Positions 28,112 through 36,960 of a stretch of DNA of 64,000 bases are shown one piece after another. A program made the position numbers and the translations under genes. How positions within the stretch are numbered: position 1 is the first letter of the stretch; every line of letters starts with the position of its first letter. The DNA is from Sinorhizobium terangae (lineage in GTDB: Bacteria > Pseudomonadota > Alphaproteobacteria > Rhizobiales > Rhizobiaceae). The notes beneath the pieces are model-generated. The model was not told the origin of the DNA, searched no databases, and saw only the letters and a list, made by a program, of their open reading frames with translations. Where the stretch lies: positions 1,054,001 to 1,118,000 of the forward strand of contig NZ_CP121659.1 in NCBI RefSeq assembly GCF_029714365.1, in the 5' to 3' direction.

Positions 28112-28532
28112 TATCCTAGATCCGGTACCGCCGCGAGCCGCTGCAGGACGCCACTCGCATTTCGCGCTGGAAGATTAAAACGAACGCCTTCGGTAGCACC
28201 CGCGACCAAAATGCCATATTGTGTTGCTAACGAGAGCCATCAAGCGGCGTCGCCGACGCAAGTTTACGAGCGAGCGAGTGGGGCCGCCGCCGCGCTGTGC
28301 CAGATCTGGCCATGGGGTCTCTGCAGCATTTTCCGCCCGGCCCGAATGCGGGCCACGGAAACGAAGGCGAGTTGTGTTTCGCCCGCGCACGGGTTCTGTG
28401 GGACCTTGCCGCGGTAGAAAAAGCCGTTCGTCGCAAAATCGGAAAAGTAGCCAGAGGCTAGACGCGAATCCGCTTCGCCATCGCGGAATTGTGAAAAGCG
28501 GCCAATATGATGGGGTGACAGAGCGGCGAACC

Positions 28533-28632
28533 TGCTGCATGATTTCTTATATCCGATTCGACTTTACGGATAAGACCTGTAGCAATTCAAAGTATTACGG
28601 TGCCCGTCGCGCCATCTTGAAAGCGCCGTGCG
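28533..28632 (+). repeat. Degenerate RIME1-like repeat
   Basis: The order CTGCATGATTT ... GTAGCAATTCAAAGTATTACGG ... GCGCC follows the mosaic element but with many differences in both palindromes, so this looks like an old, decayed copy. Confidence 0.5.
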
Positions 28633-28705
28633 CCGTGCCGCAAAGGCGGGTGCTCACCGTTGGCCACTGCTTCGGCATCCGCCTGCTAAACCGCAACTTA
28701 TTGAG

Positions 28706-28730
28706 GAACTTTGGAGGCAGGAAACAGTTC
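28706..28730 (+). promoter_or_regulatory. Candidate RpoE2-type (ECF general stress) promoter of prkA
   Basis: GGAAC (28706-28710), 18 bases, then TT (28729-28730) fits the GGAAC-N18/19-TT pattern of the Sinorhizobium general stress sigma factor RpoE2, known from the literature. It lies 65 bases before the prkA start. A short consensus like this can occur by chance. Confidence 0.45.
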
Positions 28731-28794
28731 ACTGTAAGCAGGGAGCCAACAGGCAGCGAACCCGTCTCGGTTGACCGGCCTCCCGCGGGAGAGC

Positions 28795-30747
28795 ATGATG
28801 ACAAGGAGTGAATCTGACGTCTTCGATCTCTTTTCAGAGATCTATACGAGTGCAGCGCAGGAAGAGATAAGTCTGCAAGAATATCTCCTCGCCTGCCGCG
28901 ACGACAAGAGTATGTACGCCACCGCGCAGGAGCGCATGGTGGAGGCCATCGGAGAGCCGAACCTCATCGATACGAGCGCGGACGAGCGGCTCGGGCGAAT
29001 CTTCGCCAATCGAACGATCAAGATCTATCCCTCATTCTCTGACTTCTATGGCATGGAGGATACGATCGAGCGGATCGTCGGCTATTTCCGCTATGCCGCG
29101 CAGGGTCTCGAAGAGCGCAAGCAAATTCTCTACCTACTTGGGCCGGTTGGCGGCGGCAAATCTTCGTTGGCGGAGCGGCTCAAGAAGCTTATGGAAGCGC
29201 GCCCCATCTACACTTTGATGGTCAACGGCAAGATCAGCCCCGTCTTCGAATCCCCGCTCGGTCTGTTCCATCCGGAGCGCATGGCCGATCTTCTTGAGGA
29301 CAAGTATGGAATCGCCAGACGGCGGCTCACCGGTCTGATCTCGCCTTGGGCGGCCAAGCGGCTGGACGAAGTCGGCGGCGACATTTCGAAATTCAGCGTC
29401 GTCAAACTGATGCCATCCCGCTTGCGCCAGATCGGCATCGCGAAGACCGAGCCCGGCGACGAAAACAACCAGGATGTCTCCTCGCTGGTCGGCAAGGTCG
29501 ATATCCGCCAGCTCGAAAACTACAGCCAGGCCGATCCGGACGCCTATTCCTACAGCGGCGGCCTGAACCGCACCACACAGGGGCTGCTTGAATTCGTGGA
29601 GATGTTCAAGGCGCCGATCAAGGTCCTCCACCCGCTGCTGACGGCGACCCAGGAAGGCAATTACAACGGCACCGAGAATTTCGGCGCGTTTCCCTACCAG
29701 GGCACCGTTCTCGCGCATTCCAACGAATCCGAGTGGCTTCAGTTCAAGAACAACAAGAACAATGAGGCGTTCCTCGACCGCATTCTGGTGGTCAAGGTGC
29801 CCTATTGCCTGCGCGTAACCGAAGAGAAGCTGATTTACGAGAAGCTCCTTCGCGAAAGTGAGTTGGTCGACAATCCTTGCGCGCCCGAAGTTCTGGAGTG
29901 CTTGAGCCGGTTCACGGTGTCGACCCGCCTTGCTCCGCATGAGAACTCGCCGCTTTACACGAAGATGCGGGTCTATGACGGCGAGAACCTGAAGGACACC
30001 GATCCGAAGGCAAAGTCGGTGCAGGAATATCGTGATGCGGCCGGCGTAGACGAGGGCATGACGGGCGTCAGCACCCGCTTTGCCTTCAAGGTGCTGTCGG
30101 AGACCTTCAACTATGACACCAAGGAGGTCGCCGCCGATCCCGTGCACCTGATGTACATCATGGAGCAGGCGATCAAACGCGAACAGTTTCCGAAGGAAAT
30201 CGAGGCAAGCTATCTCGACTTCATCAAGTCGGAATTGGCCACGCGCTATGCCGAATTCATCGGCCATGAGATCCAGAAAGCCTATCTGGAATCCTATAGC
30301 GAATACGGCCAGAACCTGTTCGACCGATATATTGCCTACGCCGATGCATGGCTCGAGGACCAGGACTTCAAGGATCCGGACACCGGACAGATCCTCAATC
30401 GGAAGGTTCTCGACAGCGAGTTGTCGCAGATCGAAAAGCCGGCAGGCATCGCCAATCCCAAGGACTTCCGCAACGAGGTCGTGAAGTTCACGTTGCGTGC
30501 CCGCGCCAAGAACAGCGGCCGCAATCCCTCGTGGACGAGCTATGAAAAGCTGCGCGAAGTCATCGAAAAGCGTATGTTCGGCCAGGTCGAGGATTTGCTG
30601 CCTGTCATTAGTTTCGGCTCCAAGAAGGACAGCGCCACCGAAAAGCAGCATGCAGAGTTCGTCCAGCGCATGATTGAGCGCGGATACACTGAACGCCAGG
30701 TTCGGCGGCTCGTCGATTGGTACATGCGAGTGAATAAGGCAGGCTAA
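28795..30747 (+). CDS. prkA: PrkA-family serine protein kinase (YeaG)
   Basis: This ~650-residue protein belongs to the PrkA/YeaG family: an AAA-type ATPase domain (P-loop GPVGGGKSS, residues 116-124) followed by a C-terminal PrkA kinase-like domain. In enterobacteria YeaG is induced by nutrient starvation and works with YeaH. Two adjacent ATG codons (28795, 28798) follow GGGAGAG; a TTG at 28771 is less likely. It is followed by yeaH 25 bases later and then spoVR, a gene trio conserved across proteobacteria. Confidence 0.95.
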   Translation: MMTRSESDVFDLFSEIYTSAAQEEISLQEYLLACRDDKSMYATAQERMVEAIGEPNLIDTSADERLGRIFANRTIKIYPSFSDFYGMEDTIERIVGYFRYAAQGLEERKQILYLLGPVGGGKSSLAERLKKLMEARPIYTLMVNGKISPVFESPLGLFHPERMADLLEDKYGIARRRLTGLISPWAAKRLDEVGGDISKFSVVKLMPSRLRQIGIAKTEPGDENNQDVSSLVGKVDIRQLENYSQADPDAYSYSGGLNRTTQGLLEFVEMFKAPIKVLHPLLTATQEGNYNGTENFGAFPYQGTVLAHSNESEWLQFKNNKNNEAFLDRILVVKVPYCLRVTEEKLIYEKLLRESELVDNPCAPEVLECLSRFTVSTRLAPHENSPLYTKMRVYDGENLKDTDPKAKSVQEYRDAAGVDEGMTGVSTRFAFKVLSETFNYDTKEVAADPVHLMYIMEQAIKREQFPKEIEASYLDFIKSELATRYAEFIGHEIQKAYLESYSEYGQNLFDRYIAYADAWLEDQDFKDPDTGQILNRKVLDSELSQIEKPAGIANPKDFRNEVVKFTLRARAKNSGRNPSWTSYEKLREVIEKRMFGQVEDLLPVISFGSKKDSATEKQHAEFVQRMIERGYTERQVRRLVDWYMRVNKAG

Positions 30748-30772
30748 TGATGCGTACGTTGGGGGTTTGCCA

Positions 30773-32098
30773 ATGCCGAATTTCATCGATCGTCGCCTTA
30801 ATCCGAAGGACAAGAGCCTCGGCAACCGGCGGCGTTTTCTGAAACGGGCGCGGGAAGAGCTGAAACGGACGATCAAGGAACAGATCAAAGCAGGCAAGAT
30901 CGCGGACGTCGATGCGGAGCACCGTGTCCCCATGCCCGAGCGTGGCGTCGGCGAGCCATCCTTCCAGCCATCCCCGACCACCGGCGAGAGACAGTATGTT
31001 CTGCCCGGCAATCATGAATTCTCGCCGGGTGATCGCCTCCCGAAACCAAGCGCGCGCGGCGGCGCCTCAGGCAAGGGGGCGGGAACGGGTGAGAGCGAAG
31101 ACGACTTCCAGTTCGTGCTGTCGCGCGACGAAGTCCTCGATCTCTTTTTCGAGGATCTCGAACTCCCCGACATGGTGAAGCTCAATCTCAAGGAATCCGT
31201 CGCGTTCAAGCCTCGTCGGGCCGGTTTTGCGACGTCGGGTTCGCCCACGAACATCAATGTGGGGCGCACGATGCGCAACAGCTATGGCCGCCGCATCGCG
31301 CTGCGGAGGCCTAGTCGTGCGGACGTTGCCGCGGTCGCCGACGAACTTGCCAAGCTGCAGGCGGAATCGAATACGAGTGGCGCCCACCAGAAACGCATCG
31401 AGGCGTTGCGCGAGGAACTGGACAAGCTGGAGCGCCGCCGTCGTCGCATTGCCTATGTCGATCCGGTCGACATCCGCTTCAATCGCTTCGAGCCCCAGCC
31501 GCTGCCGAATGCAAGCGCCGTGATGTTCTGCCTCATGGATGTCTCTGCCTCGATGGGCGAGCGGGAGAAGGATCTGGCCAAGCGCTTCTTCGTCCTCCTG
31601 CATCTCTTCCTCAAGCGGCGCTACAAGCGCATAGACATCGTCTTCATTCGCCACACCGATGAGGCGGGCGAGGTCGACGAGAACACATTTTTCTACAGCA
31701 AGCAGAGCGGCGGCACGGTTGTTTCCACGGCCATCGAGGAGATGCTCCGCATCATTGAAGAGCGCTATCCGGCGCGCGAATGGAACATTTACGCGGCTCA
31801 GGCCTCCGACGGGGAAAACAGCGCCGGGGACTCGGACCTTTGCGTTTCGCTTCTCCACCGGCAGGTGATGCGCCTTTGCCAATATTATGCCTATGTTGAA
31901 ATCATAGATGAGCGCGAGACGGAGATTTTCGGTACGACCGACAATGGTACGTCCCTCTGGCGTGCCTATCGCACGGTCGACAGCGAATGGTCGAACTTCC
32001 AGATGACCCGAATTGCGAGACCGTCGGATATCTATCCGGTTTTCCGGAAGCTGTTCGCACGGCAGCCAACCATGCAACGGCGCACTGAAAGGCGATAG
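30773..32098 (+). CDS. yeaH: YeaH/YhbH family protein (DUF444)
   Basis: This 441-residue protein is the YeaH partner of PrkA. It has a basic amino-terminal part (MPNFIDRRLNPKDKSLGNRRRF), a low-complexity middle, and a von Willebrand-like metal-binding motif DVSAS at residues 256-260 (FCLMDVSASMGEREKDL) with IRHTDEAGEV further on. The ATG at 30773 is the natural start. It likely acts in the same starvation-response complex as PrkA; that inference rests on conserved gene order. Confidence 0.94.
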   Translation: MPNFIDRRLNPKDKSLGNRRRFLKRAREELKRTIKEQIKAGKIADVDAEHRVPMPERGVGEPSFQPSPTTGERQYVLPGNHEFSPGDRLPKPSARGGASGKGAGTGESEDDFQFVLSRDEVLDLFFEDLELPDMVKLNLKESVAFKPRRAGFATSGSPTNINVGRTMRNSYGRRIALRRPSRADVAAVADELAKLQAESNTSGAHQKRIEALREELDKLERRRRRIAYVDPVDIRFNRFEPQPLPNASAVMFCLMDVSASMGEREKDLAKRFFVLLHLFLKRRYKRIDIVFIRHTDEAGEVDENTFFYSKQSGGTVVSTAIEEMLRIIEERYPAREWNIYAAQASDGENSAGDSDLCVSLLHRQVMRLCQYYAYVEIIDERETEIFGTTDNGTSLWRAYRTVDSEWSNFQMTRIARPSDIYPVFRKLFARQPTMQRRTERR

Positions 32099-32100
32099 GA

Positions 32101-33648
32101 ATGCCAAAGGGCGCAGCCTCAAATCTTCTGTTTCGCGATTCCGATTGGAACTTCGAGACGCTGTCGCGCACCTATGATGCGATCGAAACGATCGCGCTGG
32201 ATGAACTCCTGCTCGACGTTTATCCGAACCAGCTCGAGATCATCTCCTCCGAGCAGATGCTCGACGCCTATTCTTCGGTAGGGATGCCGCTGATGTACCA
32301 ACACTGGTCCTTCGGCAAGCGTTTCGTTTTCGAGGAACACCTCTACCGCAAGGGTCGCCGCGGCCTTGCCTATGAATTGGTCATCAACTCCAATCCTTGC
32401 ATCACCTACCTGATGGAGGAGAACACCATGGCCATGCAGGCCCTGGTGACGGCGCACGCAGCCTTTGGCCACAATCACTTTTTCAAGAACAACTACCTGT
32501 TCCAGCAGTGGACTGACGCCAGCGCCATCTTGAGCTATATGGAGTTTGCCAAGAAATATATCGCCAAATGCGAGGAGCGCTACGGAACGTCCGAAGTCGA
32601 GGTCATTCTCGATTCCGCCCACGCACTTATGGATCAAGGCGTCTTCCGATATCGTCGTCCACCGCGGCTTTCGTCCGAGAAGGAACGGGAGCGTGCCCGC
32701 GAGCGACTTGAATACGAAGAGCAGACCTACAGCGATCTCTGGAGAACGCTCCCGCCCTCACCGGACGGACACGGATCCAAGGAGGCCGAGCGCGATGCTT
32801 CGGAGCGGAAGAAGGAACTCAACCTGCCCGAAGAAAACCTGCTCTATTTCCTCGAAAAGACGAGCCTGATCCTGGAACCCTGGCAGCGGGAACTTCTGCG
32901 TATCGTGCGGGTCATCGCCCAGTACTTCTATCCGCAACGGCAGACTAAGGTGATGAACGAGGGCTGTGCGACCTTCGTGCATTACACGATCATGAACAGG
33001 CTTTTCGATCAGGGCAGGATCAGCGAAGGTTCCATGCTGGAGATGCTCCACAGCCACTCCAACGTGGTGTTTCAGCCGTCTTTCGACGACCCGCGCTTTC
33101 CCGGCATCAATCCCTATGCGCTGGGATTTGCGATGATGCAGGATATCCAGCGCGTCTGCACCGATCCGACGCCGGAAGATCGTGATTGGTTTCCCGAGAT
33201 CGCCGGCAGCGGCAAATGGCGGGAGACGCTGATCGACGCCTGGGCGAACCATCGGGACGAATCCTTCATCCTGCAATATCTGAGCCCTGCGTTAATCCGC
33301 AAATTCAGGTTGTTCCTGCTGACGGACGAGGCCGGCGACAACTACTGCGAGGTCGCCTCGATCCATAATGAGCGCGGCTACGAAACCATACGCACCGCGC
33401 TTGCGCGCAGCTATGATGTCGCGGCGAACCAGTCGGACATCCAGGTCGTGGACGTCGATCTGCTGGGCGACCGCCACCTGCGCCTGCAGCACAACGTGAA
33501 GAACGGCATCCTCTTGGATGAAGCGAGCCGCGACGCCACGCTTCGGCACGTGCGCCATCTTTGGGGGTACGACGTCAGCCTCGCCGGCATCGATGCGGAA
33601 ACCGACGACGTGCTCTATGAGTGCTCGACGGCGCAGGCTTTCGAATAG
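32101..33648 (+). CDS. spoVR: SpoVR family protein (YcgB)
   Basis: This 515-residue protein matches the SpoVR/YcgB family. In Bacillus SpoVR affects spore cortex formation; in non-sporulating bacteria the gene is linked with prkA and yeaH and its biochemical role is unknown. Family segments include YQHWSFGKRF, ELVINSNPCITYLMEENTM, GHNHFFKNNYLFQQW and MNEGCATFVHYTIMNRLFD with conserved His residues. It starts 2 bases after the yeaH stop, which shows co-translation. Confidence 0.95.
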   Translation: MPKGAASNLLFRDSDWNFETLSRTYDAIETIALDELLLDVYPNQLEIISSEQMLDAYSSVGMPLMYQHWSFGKRFVFEEHLYRKGRRGLAYELVINSNPCITYLMEENTMAMQALVTAHAAFGHNHFFKNNYLFQQWTDASAILSYMEFAKKYIAKCEERYGTSEVEVILDSAHALMDQGVFRYRRPPRLSSEKERERARERLEYEEQTYSDLWRTLPPSPDGHGSKEAERDASERKKELNLPEENLLYFLEKTSLILEPWQRELLRIVRVIAQYFYPQRQTKVMNEGCATFVHYTIMNRLFDQGRISEGSMLEMLHSHSNVVFQPSFDDPRFPGINPYALGFAMMQDIQRVCTDPTPEDRDWFPEIAGSGKWRETLIDAWANHRDESFILQYLSPALIRKFRLFLLTDEAGDNYCEVASIHNERGYETIRTALARSYDVAANQSDIQVVDVDLLGDRHLRLQHNVKNGILLDEASRDATLRHVRHLWGYDVSLAGIDAETDDVLYECSTAQAFE

Positions 33649-33666
33649 ATGGTGTCGTTTGGCACG

Positions 33667-33735
33667 TCACAGCGGCGCGCGCCGACGTGCAAGGTTCGTT
33701 GCAGCACTTTGAATTGCTGCATGATTTTGATTCCG
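33667..33735 (-). repeat. RIME1-like repeat, partial copy
   Basis: A partial reverse-orientation copy (CACAGCGGCGCGCGCC ... GCAGCACTTTGAATTGCTGCATGATTTTGATTCCG) starts 18 bases after the spoVR stop; the far arm of the long palindrome is missing. Confidence 0.75.
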
Positions 33736-33794
33736 AAGTAACCGTGCGCTAAGGGGCGAAGCGCTTACGCCGGCATTAACCAGCCGGAGAGCCG

Positions 33795-34163
33795 CTATTT
33801 CGTCGTGCCGTCAGGCGAGGTCTGTTGCGACGGACCGCCGGTTCCCGACGGGGCAGTAGGACTTCTGTCGGTCGGCGCTGGTTGGCCATCGGCGGGTGCG
33901 GGCGTCTGGTTGCCGACGCTGCCGGTCTGTTCTGACGATGGAGCAGGCTGCGTCTGTTCCGTTGCCTGATCGTTGTCGTTGCCTTCGCCCCAGAGTTCAA
34001 CGGCGCCCCAGGCGAGCAAGGCGAGAAACAGTCCGGCTGTGAGTACCGCCAGGACACGGAGGCCGAGGCCTCCCGGTCTGGTTTCCCGGGGGGAGAATTC
34101 TTCCCTGTCCGCGTCATGCGTTTTCGAGACCGGATCGCCGCGTTCATCGAGATACTTGGCCAT
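33795..34163 (-). CDS. Small single-pass membrane protein with Pro/Thr/Gln-rich tail
   Basis: This 122-residue protein is not recognised as a named family. It has an acidic/basic cytoplasmic-looking start (MAKYLDERGDPVSK), one transmembrane helix at about residues 33-54 (LRVLAVLTAGLFLALLAWGA), and a low-complexity tail rich in Pro, Ser, Thr and Gln that would lie in the periplasm. ATG 34163 has GGAG 8 bases upstream; the frame continues to 34190. Many rhizobia encode similar short membrane proteins; the function is unknown. Confidence 0.75.
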   Translation of the reverse strand: MAKYLDERGDPVSKTHDADREEFSPRETRPGGLGLRVLAVLTAGLFLALLAWGAVELWGEGNDNDQATEQTQPAPSSEQTGSVGNQTPAPADGQPAPTDRSPTAPSGTGGPSQQTSPDGTTK

Positions 34164-34276
34164 CGGATAATCTCCATTGATCTCTACCAATGGAGAACGA
34201 GGCGGCGATCACAATGTTCCGCGCCGAGGGTGACGTCGTGGCAGCGACGCTGTAGTCCGCGAGCGGCGGTGTCAGG

Positions 34277-34537
34277 TCAGGGCGCCCAGCTATCCTGGAC
34301 GCTGCGGCGAACGAGCTTATAGGAATGGTCCGGCTGGACCTCGTATGTTTCGAAAACCATGGTCCCCTGATGCAGGAAACGATGCTGTATCATTGTCCCG
34401 GGCGCTGCTTGTGTTCTGCGCTCCGCCGCCTTCTCGCCATAGGTGAAGCTGCCGGGGAGGGGCTCGAGATCAGGCGGGGTGGCCGTGCATCCGGCCAGGG
34501 CTAATGCGAGAACAGGTATCAGGCGCAATGCTTTCAT
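34277..34537 (-). CDS. Small lipoprotein
   Basis: This 86-residue protein starts MKALRLIPVLALALAGCTA, a lipoprotein signal peptide with lipobox LAGC and Cys17 as the lipidated residue. The mature part is short and unrelated to any family I recognise. AAGGA precedes ATG 34537; the open frame extends to 34618 but overlaps the deformylase-like gene. It follows that gene by about 70 bases on the same strand. Confidence 0.8.
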   Translation of the reverse strand: MKALRLIPVLALALAGCTATPPDLEPLPGSFTYGEKAAERRTQAAPGTMIQHRFLHQGTMVFETYEVQPDHSYKLVRRSVQDSWAP

Positions 34538-34607
34538 TTTATATTCCTTGATGAATCGTAACGTCGGTGATCCCAACTGAAGCACTATTGAACTCGTTGG
34601 ACTGGAT

Positions 34608-35111
34608 TCACCGCTCACCTCTGGTCAGTTTTTCGAACCGTTTGACGGCGCGTTCGCGTTTTAGCCGGGAAAGCCGATGCGTCCAGAAAATACCGGAAAG
34701 CTGGTCAATCTCGTGCTGCAGGCAGATCGCCATCAGTCCTTCTGCATATTCTTCCAGTGTTTCGCCGGATAGCGATTGATAGCGCACGCGTACCGCACGC
34801 GGTCGCTCGACTTCCTCTGAGATGCCAGGCATCGAGACGCTGCCTTCCGTATGCCGCATCAGGTCTTGGGATTGCCAGATAATTTCCGGATTGGCGAAGA
34901 CCCGTGGGCCGCTTGTCCGATCCAGTTCGATCACCGTCAGCCGTCGCAGAACACCTACATGATTTGCGGTAATGCCGATCCCCGGGGCAGCGTGCATCGT
35001 CTCAAGAAGGTCAGTTGCGAGTTGCCGAAGATCGCCGTCGAAACGTTCGATCGTTTCGGCCGCGGTGGTGAGCACCGGGTGCGGAAAGCGTACGATGGGG
35101 AGAACAGCCAT
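34608..35111 (-). CDS. Peptide-deformylase-like protein lacking two metal ligands
   Basis: This 167-residue protein has the overall peptide deformylase fold and motif order but with changed key residues. Motif 1 is GIGITANHVG (residues 44-53) where active enzymes have GxGxAAxQ. Motif 2 is EGSVS, so the metal-binding Cys is Ser91. Motif 3 is HEIDQ, so the second metal-binding His is Gln137; His133 and Glu134 remain. Canonical deformylases remove the formyl group from nascent proteins; loss of two of three metal ligands suggests this paralogue is inactive as such or does something else. It has typical length and no frameshift. Confidence 0.9.
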   Translation of the reverse strand: MAVLPIVRFPHPVLTTAAETIERFDGDLRQLATDLLETMHAAPGIGITANHVGVLRRLTVIELDRTSGPRVFANPEIIWQSQDLMRHTEGSVSMPGISEEVERPRAVRVRYQSLSGETLEEYAEGLMAICLQHEIDQLSGIFWTHRLSRLKRERAVKRFEKLTRGER

Positions 35112-35473
35112 ACCCGGCCCCTAGCTTGGCAGCCACATGCCTTTTCGGCTCCTTGATTTACGGCTTCCATATGCGTTTGCAACAGCTTGCGCAAAACTTT
35201 CGCCGGTTCTTCATTCGCACCTTCTGCCCTGTGGACCTCGCCGGAGCTTTGCGCTACTGCATGACTTCCGGGGTCGGAATCGATCCGACGGTAAAAATCA
35301 CGCAGTAATTCAAAGCGTTACAGTGACCTTGCGGGGAGGAATGCGGGAGCGCTGTAGCAAGGCAAGACGCCGTTCTCTTTCGAGGGAACGGCCGTCATTT
35401 GGAATGGCACGCTCGCCTTTCGGGATCTTCGACCCATTTGATTCGGGCGGCTTTGTTTTTCGAGGGCGGCTCT
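35112..35473. other. Intergenic interval between the deformylase-like gene and mgtE
   Basis: This 362-base interval separates divergent genes. It holds one full RIME1-like repeat (35254-35357) and the mgtE leader. No conserved magnesium-sensing leader was recognised and no further gene is supported. Confidence 0.6.
35254..35357 (+). repeat. RIME1-like repeat, full but diverged copy
   Basis: CTACTGCATGACTTCC ... ATCACGCAGTAATTCAAAGCGTTACAGTGACC ... GCGCTGTAG keeps the order of the mosaic element. Both palindromes are partly decayed. Confidence 0.75.
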
Positions 35474-36889
35474 ATGAGCAATATCGACGACGACCGTTCG
35501 GAAGAAGCCACCGCCTATGACGGCTCGGATATCTATGCCGACGACGGCTCTGTGCGCTCCGACTTCCTGATGCATGTCGGCGCCGCGATTGCCGATCGCG
35601 ACACCATCTATCTGCGTCAGCACGTCGCCGGCCTTCACGCCTCCGAACTAGGCGACCTTCTTGAAGCCATCCAGCCGGAACAACGCTTGGCGCTCGTCTC
35701 GCTGCTCGGCAAGGAGTTCGATCTCGCGGCGCTGACTGAGGTCGACGAAGCGATCCGTCTCGACATCGTCGAACATTTGCCTAACGAGCAGATCGCCGAG
35801 GCGATCGGAGAGATGGACTCCGACGATGCGGTCTACATTCTGGAGGACCTTGATCAGGAGGATCAGGAAGAGATCCTCGCCAAGCTGCCTTTCACCGAGC
35901 GCGTTCGCCTGCGTCGCTCGCTCGACTATCCGGAAAGCACCGCCGGCCGGCGCATGCAAACGGAATTCGTCGCGGTGCCGCCGTTCTGGACCGTCGGTCA
36001 GACGATCGACTACATGCGCGAGGACGAGGATCTTCCCGACAGTTTCACGCAGATCTTCGTCATCGACCCGACTTTCAAACTTCTCGGAACCGTCGATCTC
36101 GACCGTGTCCTTCGCACCAAGCGGTCGATCAAGGTCGATGCCATCATGCGCGATACCAGCCATGCCATCCCCGCCGAGATGGACCAGGAAGAGGCGGCCC
36201 AGCTCTTCGAACAGTACGACCTCTTGTCGGCCGCCGTCGTCGACGACAACGACCGACTGGTGGGCGTGCTGACTATCGACGACGTGGTTGACGTGATCCA
36301 GGAAGAAGCGGAGGAGGACCTGCTGCGCCTGAGCGGCGTCGGCGACGAGGAACTGTCGGACTCCGTTGCTGAGGCCTCGCGCTCGCGGGTGCCGTGGCTC
36401 TTCATCAACTCGATGACGGCCTGTATCTCCGCCTCGGTCATCGGCCTTTTCGATGCGACCATCCAGCAGATCGTGGCCTTGGCCATCCTGATGCCGATTG
36501 TGGCCGGCATGGGCGGCAATGCGGGTTCGCAGACCATGACCGTGACCGTGCGCGCGCTCGCAACCCGCGGCCTCGACATTCACAATGCGCCGCGGATCAT
36601 TCGCCGCGAAGCCGGGGTAGGGCTCCTGAACGGCATGATTTTCGGGACTTTCATCGGCCTGGTGGCGGGCCTGTGGTTCCAAGATCCCAATATCGGCGGC
36701 ATTATCGCCACGGCAATGCTGATCAACATGATGGCCGCCGCGCTCGCCGGCATCATGATTCCACTTCTCCTGGAAAAATCCGGTGCGGACCCGGCCGTTT
36801 CCTCTGCCGTATTCGTCACTGCGGTCACCGACATAACCGGCTTCTTCAGCTTTCTCGGCATCGCCACGTGGTGGTTTCACGTCACATGA
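35474..36889 (+). CDS. mgtE: Magnesium transporter MgtE
   Basis: MgtE (471 residues) is a dimeric Mg2+ channel of the inner membrane. It has the N-terminal MgtE superhelix (about residues 30-145, with LHASELGDLLEAIQPEQR), a CBS domain pair (about 150-270) that senses Mg2+, and five transmembrane helices (about 300-470) with the conserved PIVAGMGGNAGSQ motif. ATG 35474 (MSNIDDDRSEE) is chosen; the frame extends to 35399 without a ribosome binding site. It precedes the MerR gene by 71 bases. Confidence 0.95.
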   Translation: MSNIDDDRSEEATAYDGSDIYADDGSVRSDFLMHVGAAIADRDTIYLRQHVAGLHASELGDLLEAIQPEQRLALVSLLGKEFDLAALTEVDEAIRLDIVEHLPNEQIAEAIGEMDSDDAVYILEDLDQEDQEEILAKLPFTERVRLRRSLDYPESTAGRRMQTEFVAVPPFWTVGQTIDYMREDEDLPDSFTQIFVIDPTFKLLGTVDLDRVLRTKRSIKVDAIMRDTSHAIPAEMDQEEAAQLFEQYDLLSAAVVDDNDRLVGVLTIDDVVDVIQEEAEEDLLRLSGVGDEELSDSVAEASRSRVPWLFINSMTACISASVIGLFDATIQQIVALAILMPIVAGMGGNAGSQTMTVTVRALATRGLDIHNAPRIIRREAGVGLLNGMIFGTFIGLVAGLWFQDPNIGGIIATAMLINMMAAALAGIMIPLLLEKSGADPAVSSAVFVTAVTDITGFFSFLGIATWWFHVT

Positions 36890-36902
36890 CACGGTGCGTT
36901 GT

Positions 36903-36924
36903 TTGACTTTTACGTCAAAGTCAA
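36903..36924. promoter_or_regulatory. 22-bp dyad operator upstream of the MerR gene
   Basis: TTGACTTT and AAAGTCAA arms flank a 6-base centre, and the whole 22-bp block is symmetric except for one internal position pair. It lies 36 bases before the MerR-family start codon. MerR proteins bind such dyads between widely spaced -35 and -10 boxes, and the TTGAC arm can itself serve as the -35 box. Confidence 0.7.
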
Positions 36925-36960
36925 CGATAGTGACGCCTCGGAATTTGATGGGACGGCGGC

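Larger units (their letters stand above)
27980..28794. other. Gene-poor interval between tRNA-Leu and prkA
   Basis: About 815 bases hold no convincing gene. The interval contains one full RIME1-like repeat (28006-28111), a degenerate one (about 28533-28632), and a candidate stress promoter near its end. Overlapping frames on both strands (up to 196 codons) show Arg-rich shadow composition and no recognisable family. The gap next to a tRNA 3' end could be a past integration site, but no integrase or duplicated tRNA 3' end was seen. Confidence 0.6.

Noticed and set aside
27930..28794. Integrative element at the tRNA-Leu 3' end
   Set aside because: No integrase, no direct repeat of the tRNA 3' end and no island-like genes; the next genes are core stress genes.
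28221..28811. 196-codon plus-strand frame before prkA
   Set aside because: It runs across a degenerate repeat and into prkA in another frame, and has Arg-rich shadow composition.
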